DNA of 64,000 nt. Source: an uncultured Pelagibacteraceae bacterium (GTDB lineage: Bacteria; Pseudomonadota; Alphaproteobacteria; Pelagibacterales; Pelagibacteraceae). The first letter of the stretch is position 1, and each line of letters starts with the position of its first letter. The stretch lies in the NCBI GenBank assembly GCA_902595595.1, contig CACJQX010000002.1, forward strand, positions 29,336 to 93,335, in the 5' to 3' direction. The notes beneath the pieces were generated by a model that was not told the DNA's origin, did no database searches, and saw only the letters and a list, made by a program, of their open reading frames with translations. Position numbers and translations under genes: made by a program. Shown one piece after another: positions 1 through 9,205 of the stretch.

Positions 1-1
1 T

Positions 2-898
2 AATGATGAAAAATACTGGTTTACCAAAGATAAAATTGATCTAATAACATCTGTTCATAATTACTTAGATAGCTTACCTGAAATTGGCAAAGTTCTATCT
101 TTTTCATCTATTATTGAGGTTGCTACTCAATTAAATAATAATAAGCCTTTAGGTACTTTAGAAATGGGAGTGCTTTACTCTAAAATTCCCGAGCGTATTA
201 AAACTGAAATCATCAATCCTTATCTTTCTATCAAAGATAATGAGGCTCGAATTAGTTTAAGAATTATAGACTCGCAGGAAGATTTAAGAAGAAATGATTT
301 AATTAACAAAATTAATTTTGATCTAAAAGATAAATTTGGTTTAGAAGAAAAAGATTATAAACTAGCAGGTGTATTAATATTGTTTAATAATTTATTGCAA
401 AGTCTGTTTAAATCTCAAATTTTAACATTAGGATTAGTTATGATTGGAATATTTTCAATGTTCATAATCTTATTTAGAAATATTAAGCTTTCATTCATTG
501 GTGTTGTTCCAAATTTTATTGCAGCTTTTTTTATCTTAGGAATAATTGGATCATTAGGAATACCTTTAGATATGATGACTATAACTATTGCAGCAATTAC
601 AATAGGAATTGCGGTAGATAACAGTATTCACTATATTTACAGATTTAAAGAAGAGTTTAATAAAATAAAAGATTATAACAAAACTTTAAAAACGTGTCAT
701 TCAACTGTTGGGGTTGCTATACTAAACACTTCAATTACGATTGTTTTTGGATTTTCTATTTTAGTGTTATCAAAGTTTATCCCAACAATTTATTTTGGTG
801 TGTTTACTGGCCTGGCTATGTTATTAGCTATGATATCAGTATTAACACTACTTCCTGCACTAATCTTAATTATTAAACCTTTTGGCAAATCATCTTAA
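2..898 (+). CDS. RND-superfamily (MMPL-type) exporter, C-terminal part
   Basis: The reading frame is open from base 2, so the gene starts left of the window; the ATG at 164 is only an internal methionine. The visible 298 residues hold a periplasmic loop, then at least four hydrophobic segments typical of the second half of an MMPL/RND permease. The stretch with TIAAITIGIAVDNSIHYIYR carries the acidic residue within a membrane helix that RND pumps use for proton coupling. The protein ends a few residues after its last helix. Substrate cannot be told; relatives export lipids, hopanoids or drugs. The stop codon overlaps the next start by one base, so it is probably co-transcribed with cvpA and purF. 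Confidence 0.85.
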   Translation, partial: NDEKYWFTKDKIDLITSVHNYLDSLPEIGKVLSFSSIIEVATQLNNNKPLGTLEMGVLYSKIPERIKTEIINPYLSIKDNEARISLRIIDSQEDLRRNDLINKINFDLKDKFGLEEKDYKLAGVLILFNNLLQSLFKSQILTLGLVMIGIFSMFIILFRNIKLSFIGVVPNFIAAFFILGIIGSLGIPLDMMTITIAAITIGIAVDNSIHYIYRFKEEFNKIKDYNKTLKTCHSTVGVAILNTSITIVFGFSILVLSKFIPTIYFGVFTGLAMLLAMISVLTLLPALILIIKPFGKSS

Positions 899-1443
899 TG
901 TTAGAAATCATAAAAGATTTTTATAAAGCAATTTCGATAATTGATTTAATTTATTTAATTTTAACAATCCTTTCTTTGATAAATTGTTACAAAAAGGGTT
1001 TCATTTTAAGTGTTCTCTCAATGGCTAAATGGTTGTTGGCATACATAATTACATTAATTCTATTTCCTAAAATTAAACCCTATGTAAAAGACATAATTGA
1101 TAATGAGTATGTACTTGATGTTGGTTTAGGAATAGTAATATTTGTGGTTGTTATCTTTTTGGTTTTATTAGTTAATAAAGGAATCAGTAAAGCAGTCAGA
1201 TACACAGGAATCGGTGGTTTAGATACGACATTTGGATTCTTTTTTGGTTTTATAAGAGCTTACATTATTTCTGTATGTATCTTTTCAGGTGTTCATATCG
1301 TTTATAATTATGATAAATGGCCAATAAATTTTGACAAATCATACGTCTTTCCATATTTAGAAAAAGGTAGTAGTTATCTGATAAAAGAATTTCCTAATGA
1401 AAAAACATATCAAGATTCTAAAGAAAAAATTACAGATCTATAA
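898..1443 (+). CDS. cvpA: CvpA family inner-membrane protein
   Basis: A 181-residue protein with four hydrophobic segments and the CvpA signature: an early short helix followed by a KKGF motif, and later a GGLDTTFGFFFGF-like glycine/phenylalanine-rich stretch before the last helix. CvpA is needed for colicin V production in E. coli, where it also precedes purF; its biochemical role is unsettled, with links to envelope homeostasis. Here it starts on the stop of the RND exporter (TAATG) and its 3' end overlaps the purF start by 47 bases, so the conserved cvpA-purF arrangement is very tight. Confidence 0.85.
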   Translation: MLEIIKDFYKAISIIDLIYLILTILSLINCYKKGFILSVLSMAKWLLAYIITLILFPKIKPYVKDIIDNEYVLDVGLGIVIFVVVIFLVLLVNKGISKAVRYTGIGGLDTTFGFFFGFIRAYIISVCIFSGVHIVYNYDKWPINFDKSYVFPYLEKGSSYLIKEFPNEKTYQDSKEKITDL

Positions 1444-2878
1444 TCCAAGACTTAAGGAAGAATGTGGAGTTTTTGGTATTAGCAATGCAAAAGATGCTTC
1501 AGCTCTAACAGCACTTGGACTACATGCGCTACAACACAGGGGTCAAGAAGGTTGCGGAATAGTTACTTTTGATGGAGAAAAATATTATTCTGAAAAAAGA
1601 TTTGGTTTAGTTGGTGATAATTTCAACAAAGAAAAAGTACTTAATAATCTTAAGGGAAATTATGCAATTGGCCATAACAGATACAGTACAACTGGAAACA
1701 ATATATTAAGAAACATACAGCCTTTTTTTGCTGACACCAATGCAGGTGGAATTGGTGTTGCACACAATGGAAATCTTACTAATTCAATAGCTTTAAGAAA
1801 TAAACTAGTTGAAGATGGAGCTATATTTTACACTACCTCAGATACTGAAACGATTGTTCAATTAATTGCTAAATCAAAGAGACCAAAAACAATTGATAAA
1901 GTAATTGATGCAATTTTTCAAATTCAAGGTGGCTATGCATTGGTAATGTTAACTCAAAACTCTTTAATTGGTGTCAGAGATCCTTACGGAATTAGACCAC
2001 TAGTAATCGGCAAGCTCGGCAACAGTTATGTCTTAGCATCTGAAACTTGTGCCTTTGATATAATTGGTGCAAAGTTTGTAAGAGAAGTTGAAAATGGCGA
2101 GATAGTTTTAATTGAAAACAATGAACTGAAAAGTATTAAGCCCTTCCCTGCTAAAAAAGTTAGGCCATGTGTTTTTGAGTATATTTATTTTTCAAGACCA
2201 GACAGTCTGATTGGAGGAAAAACAGCTTATGAGCATAGAAAAAACATTGGTAGAGAACTTGCAAAAGAAAATGATACTGATGCCGATATAGTGGTTCCGG
2301 TTCCAGACTCTGGAAACGCTGCAGCTATGGGTTTTGCTCAAGAATTAAAAATGAATTTTGAACATGGATTAATTCGAAACCATTATGTTGGAAGAACTTT
2401 CATTGAACCAAGCCAAAAAATTAGAAGCTTGGGTGTCAAACTAAAATTAAATGCTAATCAAACAACAATTAAAGATAAAAAAATTATTCTAATTGATGAC
2501 TCTCTTGTTCGAGGAACCACATCTTATAAAATTGTTAAAATGCTTTATGATGCTGGTGCAAAAGAAGTTCATGTTAAAATTGCATGCCCTGAAATAAGAT
2601 ATCCAGATTTCTATGGTGTAGATACACCTACAAAAAAAGAATTATTAGCAGCAAATAAAACAAATGATGAAATTTGTGAATATATTGGAGCTAAAACTTT
2701 GAGATTTTTATCAATTGAAGGATTGTATAAAGCTATTGGTTTTGAAAAAAGAAACGAAACATATCCACAATTAACAGATCATTATTTCACAGGTGAATAT
2801 CCTGTTAAATTAGTAGATGAACTTGGAGATAATAAAATAACTCAATTATCTTTATTAAGTACTGGATCAAACAATTAA
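1397..2878 (+). CDS. purF: Amidophosphoribosyltransferase
   Basis: Catalyses the first committed step of purine synthesis: PRPP plus glutamine gives phosphoribosylamine. At 493 residues it has the usual length. The N-terminal glutaminase domain begins at Cys23 in EECGVFGI, so a propeptide of 22 residues must be removed to expose the nucleophile. HNGNL and the TTSDTE stretch follow. The C-terminal phosphoribosyltransferase domain shows the PRPP loop IILIDDSLVRGTTS. The ATG at 1397 lies inside cvpA; a later start would leave too short a propeptide. Works with guaA and guaB, which are elsewhere in this window. Confidence 0.96.
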   Translation: MKKHIKILKKKLQIYNPRLKEECGVFGISNAKDASALTALGLHALQHRGQEGCGIVTFDGEKYYSEKRFGLVGDNFNKEKVLNNLKGNYAIGHNRYSTTGNNILRNIQPFFADTNAGGIGVAHNGNLTNSIALRNKLVEDGAIFYTTSDTETIVQLIAKSKRPKTIDKVIDAIFQIQGGYALVMLTQNSLIGVRDPYGIRPLVIGKLGNSYVLASETCAFDIIGAKFVREVENGEIVLIENNELKSIKPFPAKKVRPCVFEYIYFSRPDSLIGGKTAYEHRKNIGRELAKENDTDADIVVPVPDSGNAAAMGFAQELKMNFEHGLIRNHYVGRTFIEPSQKIRSLGVKLKLNANQTTIKDKKIILIDDSLVRGTTSYKIVKMLYDAGAKEVHVKIACPEIRYPDFYGVDTPTKKELLAANKTNDEICEYIGAKTLRFLSIEGLYKAIGFEKRNETYPQLTDHYFTGEYPVKLVDELGDNKITQLSLLSTGSNN

Positions 2879-2881
2879 GTC

Positions 2882-3439
2882 ATGAAAACAGTAAGTTTTA
2901 CTGAAATGAAAAATGGAACTAAGGAAGATTATGAGCTTCTTGAAAGATTTGAGAAAAACTTTGAAAGACAAACAGCTGATAGAGTTTTAAATTATTTATC
3001 TAAACAAACTACTACTTTAGAAGGTTACAAAATCACTAGACTAGAACACTCCTTACAAGCTGCAACGAGAGCTTTTAAAAATAAAGAAAGTGATGAAATG
3101 GTTGTTGCAACTTTACTGCATGATATTGGGGACGATCTAGCGCCAATGAATCATTCTCAATATGCTGCATCTATATTAAGACCTTATGTTTCAGAAAGAA
3201 CTTATTGGATTGTTCTACATCATGGCCTTTTTCAAACTTACTATAGTGCTCATCATTTAGGTGGTGACAGAAATGCAAGAGATAAATTTAAAGACCACAA
3301 GTATTATCAAGACACTATAGATTTTTGTGAAAAATATGACCAATGCTCTTTTGACCCTAATTACAAAAGTATGACTTTGGAAGATTTTAAGCCATTAGTT
3401 AAAAAAATATTCGCAAAAGAGCCTTATTATTATCTTTAA
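2882..3439 (+). CDS. HD-domain protein, possibly a PhnZ/MIOX-like oxygenase
   Basis: A 185-residue protein with a metal-binding HD pattern: His in RLEHSLQAA, the His-Asp pair in LLHDIGDDL, a histidine in VLHHGLF and a late Asp in EKYDQCSFDP. This order resembles the small HD-domain di-iron oxygenases (PhnZ, TmpB, myo-inositol oxygenase), where the late motif is a WDD or YDD followed by xxxDP. That points to oxidative cleavage of a small polar substrate, but a phosphohydrolase role is equally possible. It starts three bases after the purF stop and is probably in the same transcript. The HD assignment is firm; the oxygenase idea is an inference. Confidence 0.7.
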   Translation: MKTVSFTEMKNGTKEDYELLERFEKNFERQTADRVLNYLSKQTTTLEGYKITRLEHSLQAATRAFKNKESDEMVVATLLHDIGDDLAPMNHSQYAASILRPYVSERTYWIVLHHGLFQTYYSAHHLGGDRNARDKFKDHKYYQDTIDFCEKYDQCSFDPNYKSMTLEDFKPLVKKIFAKEPYYYL

Positions 3440-3468
3440 ATTTAGCTATAAATCACTACTTACAGCGC

Positions 3469-4764
3469 ATGATTGATTCAAAAGAAAAAATAATAAATTA
3501 TTTTAAATCAGGCATTAAAGAGTCCAAAAATTTCAAAATTGGGATCGAGCATGAAAAGTTTTTATTTAATAATTCGAACAATAAAAGGATTGATTATCCA
3601 AAAATAAAAGAAATGTTTACAGCCTTACTTGAATTTGGCTGGAATCCAGTTTTTGAAAAAGAAAATATCATTGCTCTTAATAAAGGTGGAAAAAATATAA
3701 CTCTTGAACCAGGCAACCAAATAGAATTATCAGGAGATAAATTAAATCATATGCATGAAGCTTGTGCGGAGTCACAAGACTATTTGTTTGAATTAAAACA
3801 AGTTACAAAAAAATTAGATATAAAAATTGTTAGTGCAGGATTCGATCCAATATCTAAATTAAATGAAATACCAAACAATCCTAAACAAAGATATGAATTG
3901 ATGACTAAGGATATGCCTTTAGGTGGTGAACTTAGTTTAGATATGATGTATAGAACATGTGGCACTCAGTTAAATATAGATTATAGCTCAGAAGAAGATT
4001 TTATTAAAAAGTTTAGAGTAGCAAACTCAATTGTACCCATTACAATCGCTTTGTTTGCTAATTCCTCAATCGTGGAGAAAAAAAATAGTAATTATTTATC
4101 TTATAGATCTAAAGTGTGGCAAAGCACTTCTAGAGGTGGATTGCCTAAATTATTTTTCGAAGATATGAATTTTGAAAAATATGCAAATTTTGTAATTAAT
4201 TTTCCCATATTATTTATACAAAATGAAGATCAGTATATTTCGGGTAGGAAATATATTTTTAAGGATTTTATGGAAGGAAAAATTCAAGAAATTGGAAATA
4301 GACTTCCAACTGAAACAGACTTAACAACTCACTTAAGTACAATATTTACCGAGAATAGATTAAAAAAGTATATTGAATTGAGATCAATGGATACCTGTGG
4401 CTGGGATTGTTTGTGTGCAGGACCAGCTTTCAATATAGGTATGCTTTATGGAAATTTAGATGAAGTTCATGAACTAATTTCGAAATGGGAAAACGATAAA
4501 ATAATTAATGCTTATTTAGAGGCACCAAAAAAAGGATTTAATACTCAATTAATGGGTAAAGATCTTCTTTATTGGTCATCTACACTTTTAGCTCTTTCAA
4601 GAAAAGGGTTGGAGAATAGAGATGTTTTAAGCAAGAAAGGTAATAACGAGACTGTATTCCTAAACCATCTACAAAAAGTAATTGATAATAAGACAACAAA
4701 CGCAGATCATATGATTAGTAAATTTTCAAAAAACGAAAATTTAGACGAATTGTATGATAAATAG
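3469..4764 (+). CDS. gshA: Glutamate-cysteine ligase (plant/alphaproteobacterial type)
   Basis: Makes gamma-glutamylcysteine from glutamate, cysteine and ATP, the first step of glutathione synthesis. The 431-residue length and motifs KIGIEHEKFLF, ITLEPGNQIELSG and the late YIELRSMD stretch match the GCS2 family found in plants and alphaproteobacteria rather than E. coli GshA. The reading frame overlaps gshB by 11 bases, so the pair is translationally coupled. Glutathione users GloA and a GFA-family protein occur later in the window, and 5-oxoproline, a glutathione breakdown product, is handled by pxpABC near 39-41 kb. Confidence 0.92.
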   Translation: MIDSKEKIINYFKSGIKESKNFKIGIEHEKFLFNNSNNKRIDYPKIKEMFTALLEFGWNPVFEKENIIALNKGGKNITLEPGNQIELSGDKLNHMHEACAESQDYLFELKQVTKKLDIKIVSAGFDPISKLNEIPNNPKQRYELMTKDMPLGGELSLDMMYRTCGTQLNIDYSSEEDFIKKFRVANSIVPITIALFANSSIVEKKNSNYLSYRSKVWQSTSRGGLPKLFFEDMNFEKYANFVINFPILFIQNEDQYISGRKYIFKDFMEGKIQEIGNRLPTETDLTTHLSTIFTENRLKKYIELRSMDTCGWDCLCAGPAFNIGMLYGNLDEVHELISKWENDKIINAYLEAPKKGFNTQLMGKDLLYWSSTLLALSRKGLENRDVLSKKGNNETVFLNHLQKVIDNKTTNADHMISKFSKNENLDELYDK

Positions 4765-5680
4765 AATTATTGCTGTTCAAGGAAATCATCCTTCTAAACT
4801 AAATCCTTTAACGGATACAAGTGTTTTTTTAGCAAACGAAATTCAGAACAAAAAATATAAAATTTTCTATTACGATCCAAAAGACTTATCAGTTATAAAT
4901 TCAAAAGTTACAGCTAAGGGTTTTTTTATTAAATTTAACTATAGCAATAAAAAATTCTATAAAATCACAAAAAAACAAAATCTAGACTTAAGTAAATGTA
5001 AATTTATCCTTATTCGCCAAGATCCACCTTTTAATCTTGAGTATATTTCAACAACATACATTTTGGATACAATTAAGACTAAAGTTAAAATAATTAACAA
5101 CCCTACCTCTGTAAGGAATATTTCTGAAAAATTGTATTCATCTAAATATCAAAAATACATGCCAGCTACTATTTTTACTCAAAATATGGATGAAATTAAA
5201 AAATTTTTTCAAAAAAACAAAAAAGTTATTTTAAAGCCTATCCATAGTTTCAGTGGAAACGATATTCATTTACTAACTAAATTTAATTCAAAATTAGTTA
5301 GTAAATTTATAAAAAAACATGATCATATTATGTGCCAAAAATTTCTTCCTAAAATAAGTAACGGAGATAAAAGGGTTTTTATTATTAATGGGAAAGTATG
5401 TGGTGCAATTTCAAGAGTTCCAAAGAAAGGTTCAATTTTAAGTAATATGAGTAAAGGAGCAAAACCAACTAATATAAAATTAACAAGTAAAGAAAATAAA
5501 ATTTCAAAACTAATTGCAAAAGATTTAAAAAAAGAAAATATTTTTTTTGCAGGAATTGATTTTATAGATCAAAAACTCAATGGAGATATTAATGTTACAT
5601 CTCCAACTGGACTTAAAACACTTTATGATCTATCTGGAAAAAATTTAGCTAAAACTTTTTGGAAAGAACTTAAAGCATGA
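4754..5680 (+). CDS. gshB: Glutathione synthase
   Basis: ATP-grasp enzyme that joins gamma-glutamylcysteine and glycine. At 308 residues it is close to bacterial GshB (about 315). Visible motifs are FILIRQDPPF in the N-terminal half, the ATP-grasp lysine in KVILKPIHSFSG, GDKRVFIINGK, and the C-terminal INVTSPTGL that binds substrate and metal. It overlaps gshA by 11 bases upstream and the EamA transporter by four bases (ATGA) downstream. The glycine requirement links it to the glycine-producing genes of the window. Confidence 0.93.
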   Translation: MINRIIAVQGNHPSKLNPLTDTSVFLANEIQNKKYKIFYYDPKDLSVINSKVTAKGFFIKFNYSNKKFYKITKKQNLDLSKCKFILIRQDPPFNLEYISTTYILDTIKTKVKIINNPTSVRNISEKLYSSKYQKYMPATIFTQNMDEIKKFFQKNKKVILKPIHSFSGNDIHLLTKFNSKLVSKFIKKHDHIMCQKFLPKISNGDKRVFIINGKVCGAISRVPKKGSILSNMSKGAKPTNIKLTSKENKISKLIAKDLKKENIFFAGIDFIDQKLNGDINVTSPTGLKTLYDLSGKNLAKTFWKELKA

Positions 5681-6552
5681 ATAATTTAAGCAATCAGCAA
5701 AAAGGTTCTTTAATGGCTTTTGTGGCAGTGATGTTTCTCACTCCAGATAGTTTGTTTATTAGATTATCAAACGTTGATACTTGGGGGTTAGTATTTTACA
5801 GAGGAATGATTCCTTTTGTCACTGTATTTATTGGAATGTTAATTATTTATAGATCTAATTTTTTTAAATTACTTTATGGAAATTCAATTTATGGAGTGGC
5901 TTATATTGTAACTTTTTCAATTACAAATATTACATTTGTTTTATCTATTCAGAATACAAATGTAGCTAATACTTTAGTGATGGTAGCTCTTGCTCCAATG
6001 TTATCAGCAATCTTTGGAGCAATATTTTTAAAAGAAAAACCAGACAGAAATACATTAATTGCAATTGTGATCACTTTTTTAAGTGTGCTTTATATTTTTT
6101 ACGACTCTGTAAAATTAGGAAATATATATGGTGATATTCTAGGATTTGTTACATCTGCTGGTCTAGCAGCTGGAGCAACAATAATAAGAGCTGGAAAAAG
6201 TTTGAACTTAGTGCCATCAGCTGTAGTTGGTAAGTTAGTGGTGGCTTTAGTTGCTTTATTTTTTATTGATAGTTTTGAATTAAAAAATAATGATATTTAT
6301 ATAATTCCAGCTATGTGTATTTTATGCGTAGCAATTCCATTTGTACTCGTAACACTAGCACCAAGATATATAACTGGAGCGGAAGTGAATTTATTCTTCT
6401 TAATGGAAACTGTTTTAGGTCCTATTTGGGTTTGGATGGTTGTTAAAGAGCAGCCTTCAATAGAGACAATCCAAGGAGGAATTGTGATCATACTAACTAT
6501 CGCAATACACTCATTCTTAGCCATAAAAAAAACACAAACCAAAACTACTTAG
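5677..6552 (+). CDS. EamA-family (DMT) permease
   Basis: A 291-residue protein with about ten hydrophobic segments in two repeats, the architecture of ten-helix drug/metabolite transporters. The end-of-repeat motif is visible as APMLSAIFGAIFLKEKP in the first half and FLMETVLGPIWVWMVVKEQP in the second. Substrates in the family include amino acids, cysteine pathway metabolites and nucleosides; the four-base overlap with gshB suggests a thiol, peptide or precursor, but this is only context. It is one of three EamA permeases in the window. Confidence 0.85.
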   Translation: MNNLSNQQKGSLMAFVAVMFLTPDSLFIRLSNVDTWGLVFYRGMIPFVTVFIGMLIIYRSNFFKLLYGNSIYGVAYIVTFSITNITFVLSIQNTNVANTLVMVALAPMLSAIFGAIFLKEKPDRNTLIAIVITFLSVLYIFYDSVKLGNIYGDILGFVTSAGLAAGATIIRAGKSLNLVPSAVVGKLVVALVALFFIDSFELKNNDIYIIPAMCILCVAIPFVLVTLAPRYITGAEVNLFFLMETVLGPIWVWMVVKEQPSIETIQGGIVIILTIAIHSFLAIKKTQTKTT

Positions 6553-6582
6553 CCAGCAATTATTTAAACTTAGAAATTATAA

Positions 6583-7887
6583 ATGCAAAAAGAAGTAAAA
6601 AAATCCTGGGCTCTTTTTATAGGTATTGGAACCATGATGATAGCTCATGGATTACAAATGCAGATAATGGGTATTCGTTCTGTACTTGAGGACTTTAGTG
6701 TTTTTACAACTGGTATCTTTATGTCTGGATATTATGTTGGTTATTTTGTGGGTTCAAGAACTACTCCTAATTTTGTTTCAAAAGTTGGTCATATAAGAGT
6801 ATTTGCTGCGTTTGCTTCTCTTGCATCTTTAAGTGCATTAATCGCTGTAGTTTATATAAATCCCTTCATGTGGACAATTAGTAGGTTTATAACAGGTATA
6901 AGTTTAGTTAGTTGTTACGTTGTTACTGAAAGTTGGCTAAATGATAGAGCAACTAATAAAAATAGAGGACAACTATTGTCTGCTTACATGATGGTAATTT
7001 ATTTTGGTTTAGCCCTCGGTATGCTTCTACTTAACATAAGTGAACCTGAAGCTTATGAACCATTTATTTTGGTTTCTGTTTTACTTTCTGTTGCTCTAGT
7101 TCCAATTTTATTAACAAAAAGACCTGCTCCTAAATTTAAAAAAATAGAAACAATAAGTATCTTAGAACTTTATAAAATCTCACCTCTTGGTTCTTTAAGT
7201 TCTTTCTTTACAGGAATAATTCATGCAGCTTTCTTTTCTTTAATTTCTGTTTATGCAACAATCGCAAAATTTACTTTATTTGAGACATCTATACTTTTAT
7301 TTACAGCAACAATTGCTGGAGTTGTAGGCCAAGGTCCAATTGGTTATTTTTCAGATATTTTTGATAGAAGGAAAGTAATAGTCATCACTACCTTTGGAAG
7401 TTCGTTGCTAGCTTTTATTGCAATTTTAACTTCAAATGATCCTATTCAAAATATTTATTATATGGATGAATTTGCTTTCAGGAAAATAATATTTTTTATT
7501 GCAGTTGGGCTTTATACTAGTTTGTGTTTACCACTATTCTCTCTTAATCTTGCGCATACAAATGACTTTGTTCCAAAATCTAAGTTTGTTGCTGCGGGTG
7601 GTGGATTACAATTAATATTTGGCGTTGGAGCAATTAGCGGTCCAATTTTATGTGCTATTTTTATGGAATGGTTCGGATTGAATGGTTTATTTGTTTTTTT
7701 AATTATTGTGCACGCGATAATCGGAATATTTGGGTTGTATAGAATGAAAGTTAGAGAAACTGTTGAGAACCCAGATTCAACATTTACACCAGTTCCAGCA
7801 ACAATTACACCAGCTGGATTAGAACTAGATCCAGATGCACCTGCAACTCTTGATGAAAACCCAGTTAATGAAACTGTAAAAACTTAA
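6583..7887 (+). CDS. MFS transporter
   Basis: A 434-residue major facilitator with about twelve hydrophobic segments. The loop after helix 2 reads VGSRTTPNFVSKVGHIRVF, a variant of the MFS motif, and the matching loop of the second half reads GYFSDIFDRRKVI. Overall shape resembles the YcaD-like group. The C-terminal 40 residues are a soluble tail rich in Pro, Thr and Asp. Spacing from the EamA gene is 30 bases, so it may continue that transcript. Its stop overlaps the convergent MOSC gene by four bases. Substrate unknown. Confidence 0.82.
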   Translation: MQKEVKKSWALFIGIGTMMIAHGLQMQIMGIRSVLEDFSVFTTGIFMSGYYVGYFVGSRTTPNFVSKVGHIRVFAAFASLASLSALIAVVYINPFMWTISRFITGISLVSCYVVTESWLNDRATNKNRGQLLSAYMMVIYFGLALGMLLLNISEPEAYEPFILVSVLLSVALVPILLTKRPAPKFKKIETISILELYKISPLGSLSSFFTGIIHAAFFSLISVYATIAKFTLFETSILLFTATIAGVVGQGPIGYFSDIFDRRKVIVITTFGSSLLAFIAILTSNDPIQNIYYMDEFAFRKIIFFIAVGLYTSLCLPLFSLNLAHTNDFVPKSKFVAAGGGLQLIFGVGAISGPILCAIFMEWFGLNGLFVFLIIVHAIIGIFGLYRMKVRETVENPDSTFTPVPATITPAGLELDPDAPATLDENPVNETVKT

Positions 7888-8330
7888 TTAATTATTTCTA
7901 TTATATCACCTACATTAATTTTGGAGGATGAAAGAATTTGGCATCTAAGACCACCTTTTCTCATAAATTCTTTAAGGATATTTTTTTGATCGAGCATTTC
8001 AGTCAAATGTCGACACGGACGGCATAATTCTATTCCCTCTAATTCAACATTTCCTACCTTTAATTTTTTTCCAACTAAATCATTTAATTGAATACCTTTT
8101 GTAACAATATTCCTTCTAAAATTAATGTAAGGTATATCGAGCCCAAATTTAATATTATATTCATCAATATTCTCAGCCTCTATTAAAGATAATTGATTGT
8201 AAGGATCATTAAATTCATGAAAGTGTCGATCGCCTAATATTCCTTTATTTGCTAAAACCTCAATTGAATTTACTTCGTTGATTGGTTGATTGTTGTTGGC
8301 AGCAATTCCTAATTTAAATACTTCAGCCAT
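7884..8330 (-). CDS. MOSC domain protein
   Basis: A 148-residue single-domain MOSC protein. The family cysteine is in GIELCRPCRHL, preceded by the short GxxGDRHFHE motif near the N terminus and NFRRNIVTKGI in the middle. MOSC domains bind sulfur or molybdenum cofactor and occur in sulfurases and the mARC/YiiM enzymes. At this size it is closer to stand-alone MOSC proteins that lack the beta-barrel domain. Molybdenum cofactor genes moeA and mobA lie 10 kb away, consistent with cofactor use. It faces a dioxygenase gene across a 47-base divergent spacer. Confidence 0.82.
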   Translation of the reverse strand: MAEVFKLGIAANNNQPINEVNSIEVLANKGILGDRHFHEFNDPYNQLSLIEAENIDEYNIKFGLDIPYINFRRNIVTKGIQLNDLVGKKLKVGNVELEGIELCRPCRHLTEMLDQKNILKEFMRKGGLRCQILSSSKINVGDIIEIIN

Positions 8331-8336
8331 AAATTA

Positions 8337-8363
8337 TTGAAGAAATAGTTGAGCTCATATAAT
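8337..8363 (+). promoter_or_regulatory. Candidate sigma-70 promoter for the PhyH operon
   Basis: In the 47-base divergent spacer a TTGAAG box and a perfect TATAAT box are 15 bases apart, a little shorter than ideal. Transcription would start only about ten bases before the dioxygenase ATG. The call rests on box similarity only, in AT-rich DNA. Confidence 0.35.
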
Positions 8364-8377
8364 CTTTTCAAAATAAT

Positions 8378-9202
8378 ATGACTTATCTATCATCAAATCA
8401 ACTTAAACAGTATCAAGATCAAGGATACATATCCCCTATTGAAGTTTTGTCTAGTAGTGAAGCATTAGAGGCAAGAGAAGAAATAGAATTGATTGAAAAA
8501 AAAATGCCAAATGAAATAGATAAGTCGGGAAGATATAATGTTCATTTAATTTCACCAAAACTTGATTCGATCGTTCATAATTCAAAAATTTTAGATGCAG
8601 TAGAAAGTATTATTGGAAAAAATATCTTAGTTTGCAGCACTACTTTATTTATTAAAAACCCTAACGAACAAGGTTTTGTAAGTTATCACCAAGATGCAAA
8701 ATACATTGGATTAGAACCACACAATTGGGTCACAGCATGGGTAGCATTAACAGATTCGAACGACAACAACGGATGTATGAAAATGTGGCCTAAATCACAT
8801 ATAAATATTAAAGATCACAATGAAAAATTTAATGAAGGCAACTTACTTACCAGAGGACAAACAGTAGAGAATGTTCCTGAAGACGAGGTTAAATCTATAG
8901 AACTAAAAGCTGGTCAAATGTCTTTGCATCATCCAAGAGTAGTGCATGGTTCAGGCATTAATAAGAGTAATGACAGAAGAATAGGATTTGTTATTCAAAG
9001 TTATATAGGGACAAACGTAAAACAAACCTTAGGTAAAAATAGTGTTCAAGTTGCTAGAGGAGAGGATAAATACAATCATCATGAAATTATAAACAGAACT
9101 AATGCTTTAATGAGTGAAGAAAGTATTTTACTTCGAAAAAAAGAAAATGATTGCTTGCAAGAAATTTTTTATAAGGGTGCAAAACAAAAAGGATCTTATT
9201 AG
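8378..9202 (+). CDS. Phytanoyl-CoA dioxygenase (PhyH) family protein
   Basis: A 274-residue iron(II)/2-oxoglutarate dioxygenase. The iron ligands are visible as HQD in SYHQDAKYIG and the distal histidine in HHPRVVHGSG; an arginine that would bind 2-oxoglutarate follows in NDRRIGFVI. The intact HxD argues against a halogenase. Close family members hydroxylate small molecules rather than phytanoyl-CoA. It leads a run of five plus-strand genes with gaps or overlaps of at most four bases, including two sugar-type dehydrogenases, suggesting breakdown of an unidentified hydroxylated or methylated compound. Confidence 0.85.
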   Translation: MTYLSSNQLKQYQDQGYISPIEVLSSSEALEAREEIELIEKKMPNEIDKSGRYNVHLISPKLDSIVHNSKILDAVESIIGKNILVCSTTLFIKNPNEQGFVSYHQDAKYIGLEPHNWVTAWVALTDSNDNNGCMKMWPKSHINIKDHNEKFNEGNLLTRGQTVENVPEDEVKSIELKAGQMSLHHPRVVHGSGINKSNDRRIGFVIQSYIGTNVKQTLGKNSVQVARGEDKYNHHEIINRTNALMSEESILLRKKENDCLQEIFYKGAKQKGSY

Positions 9203-9205
9203 TTT

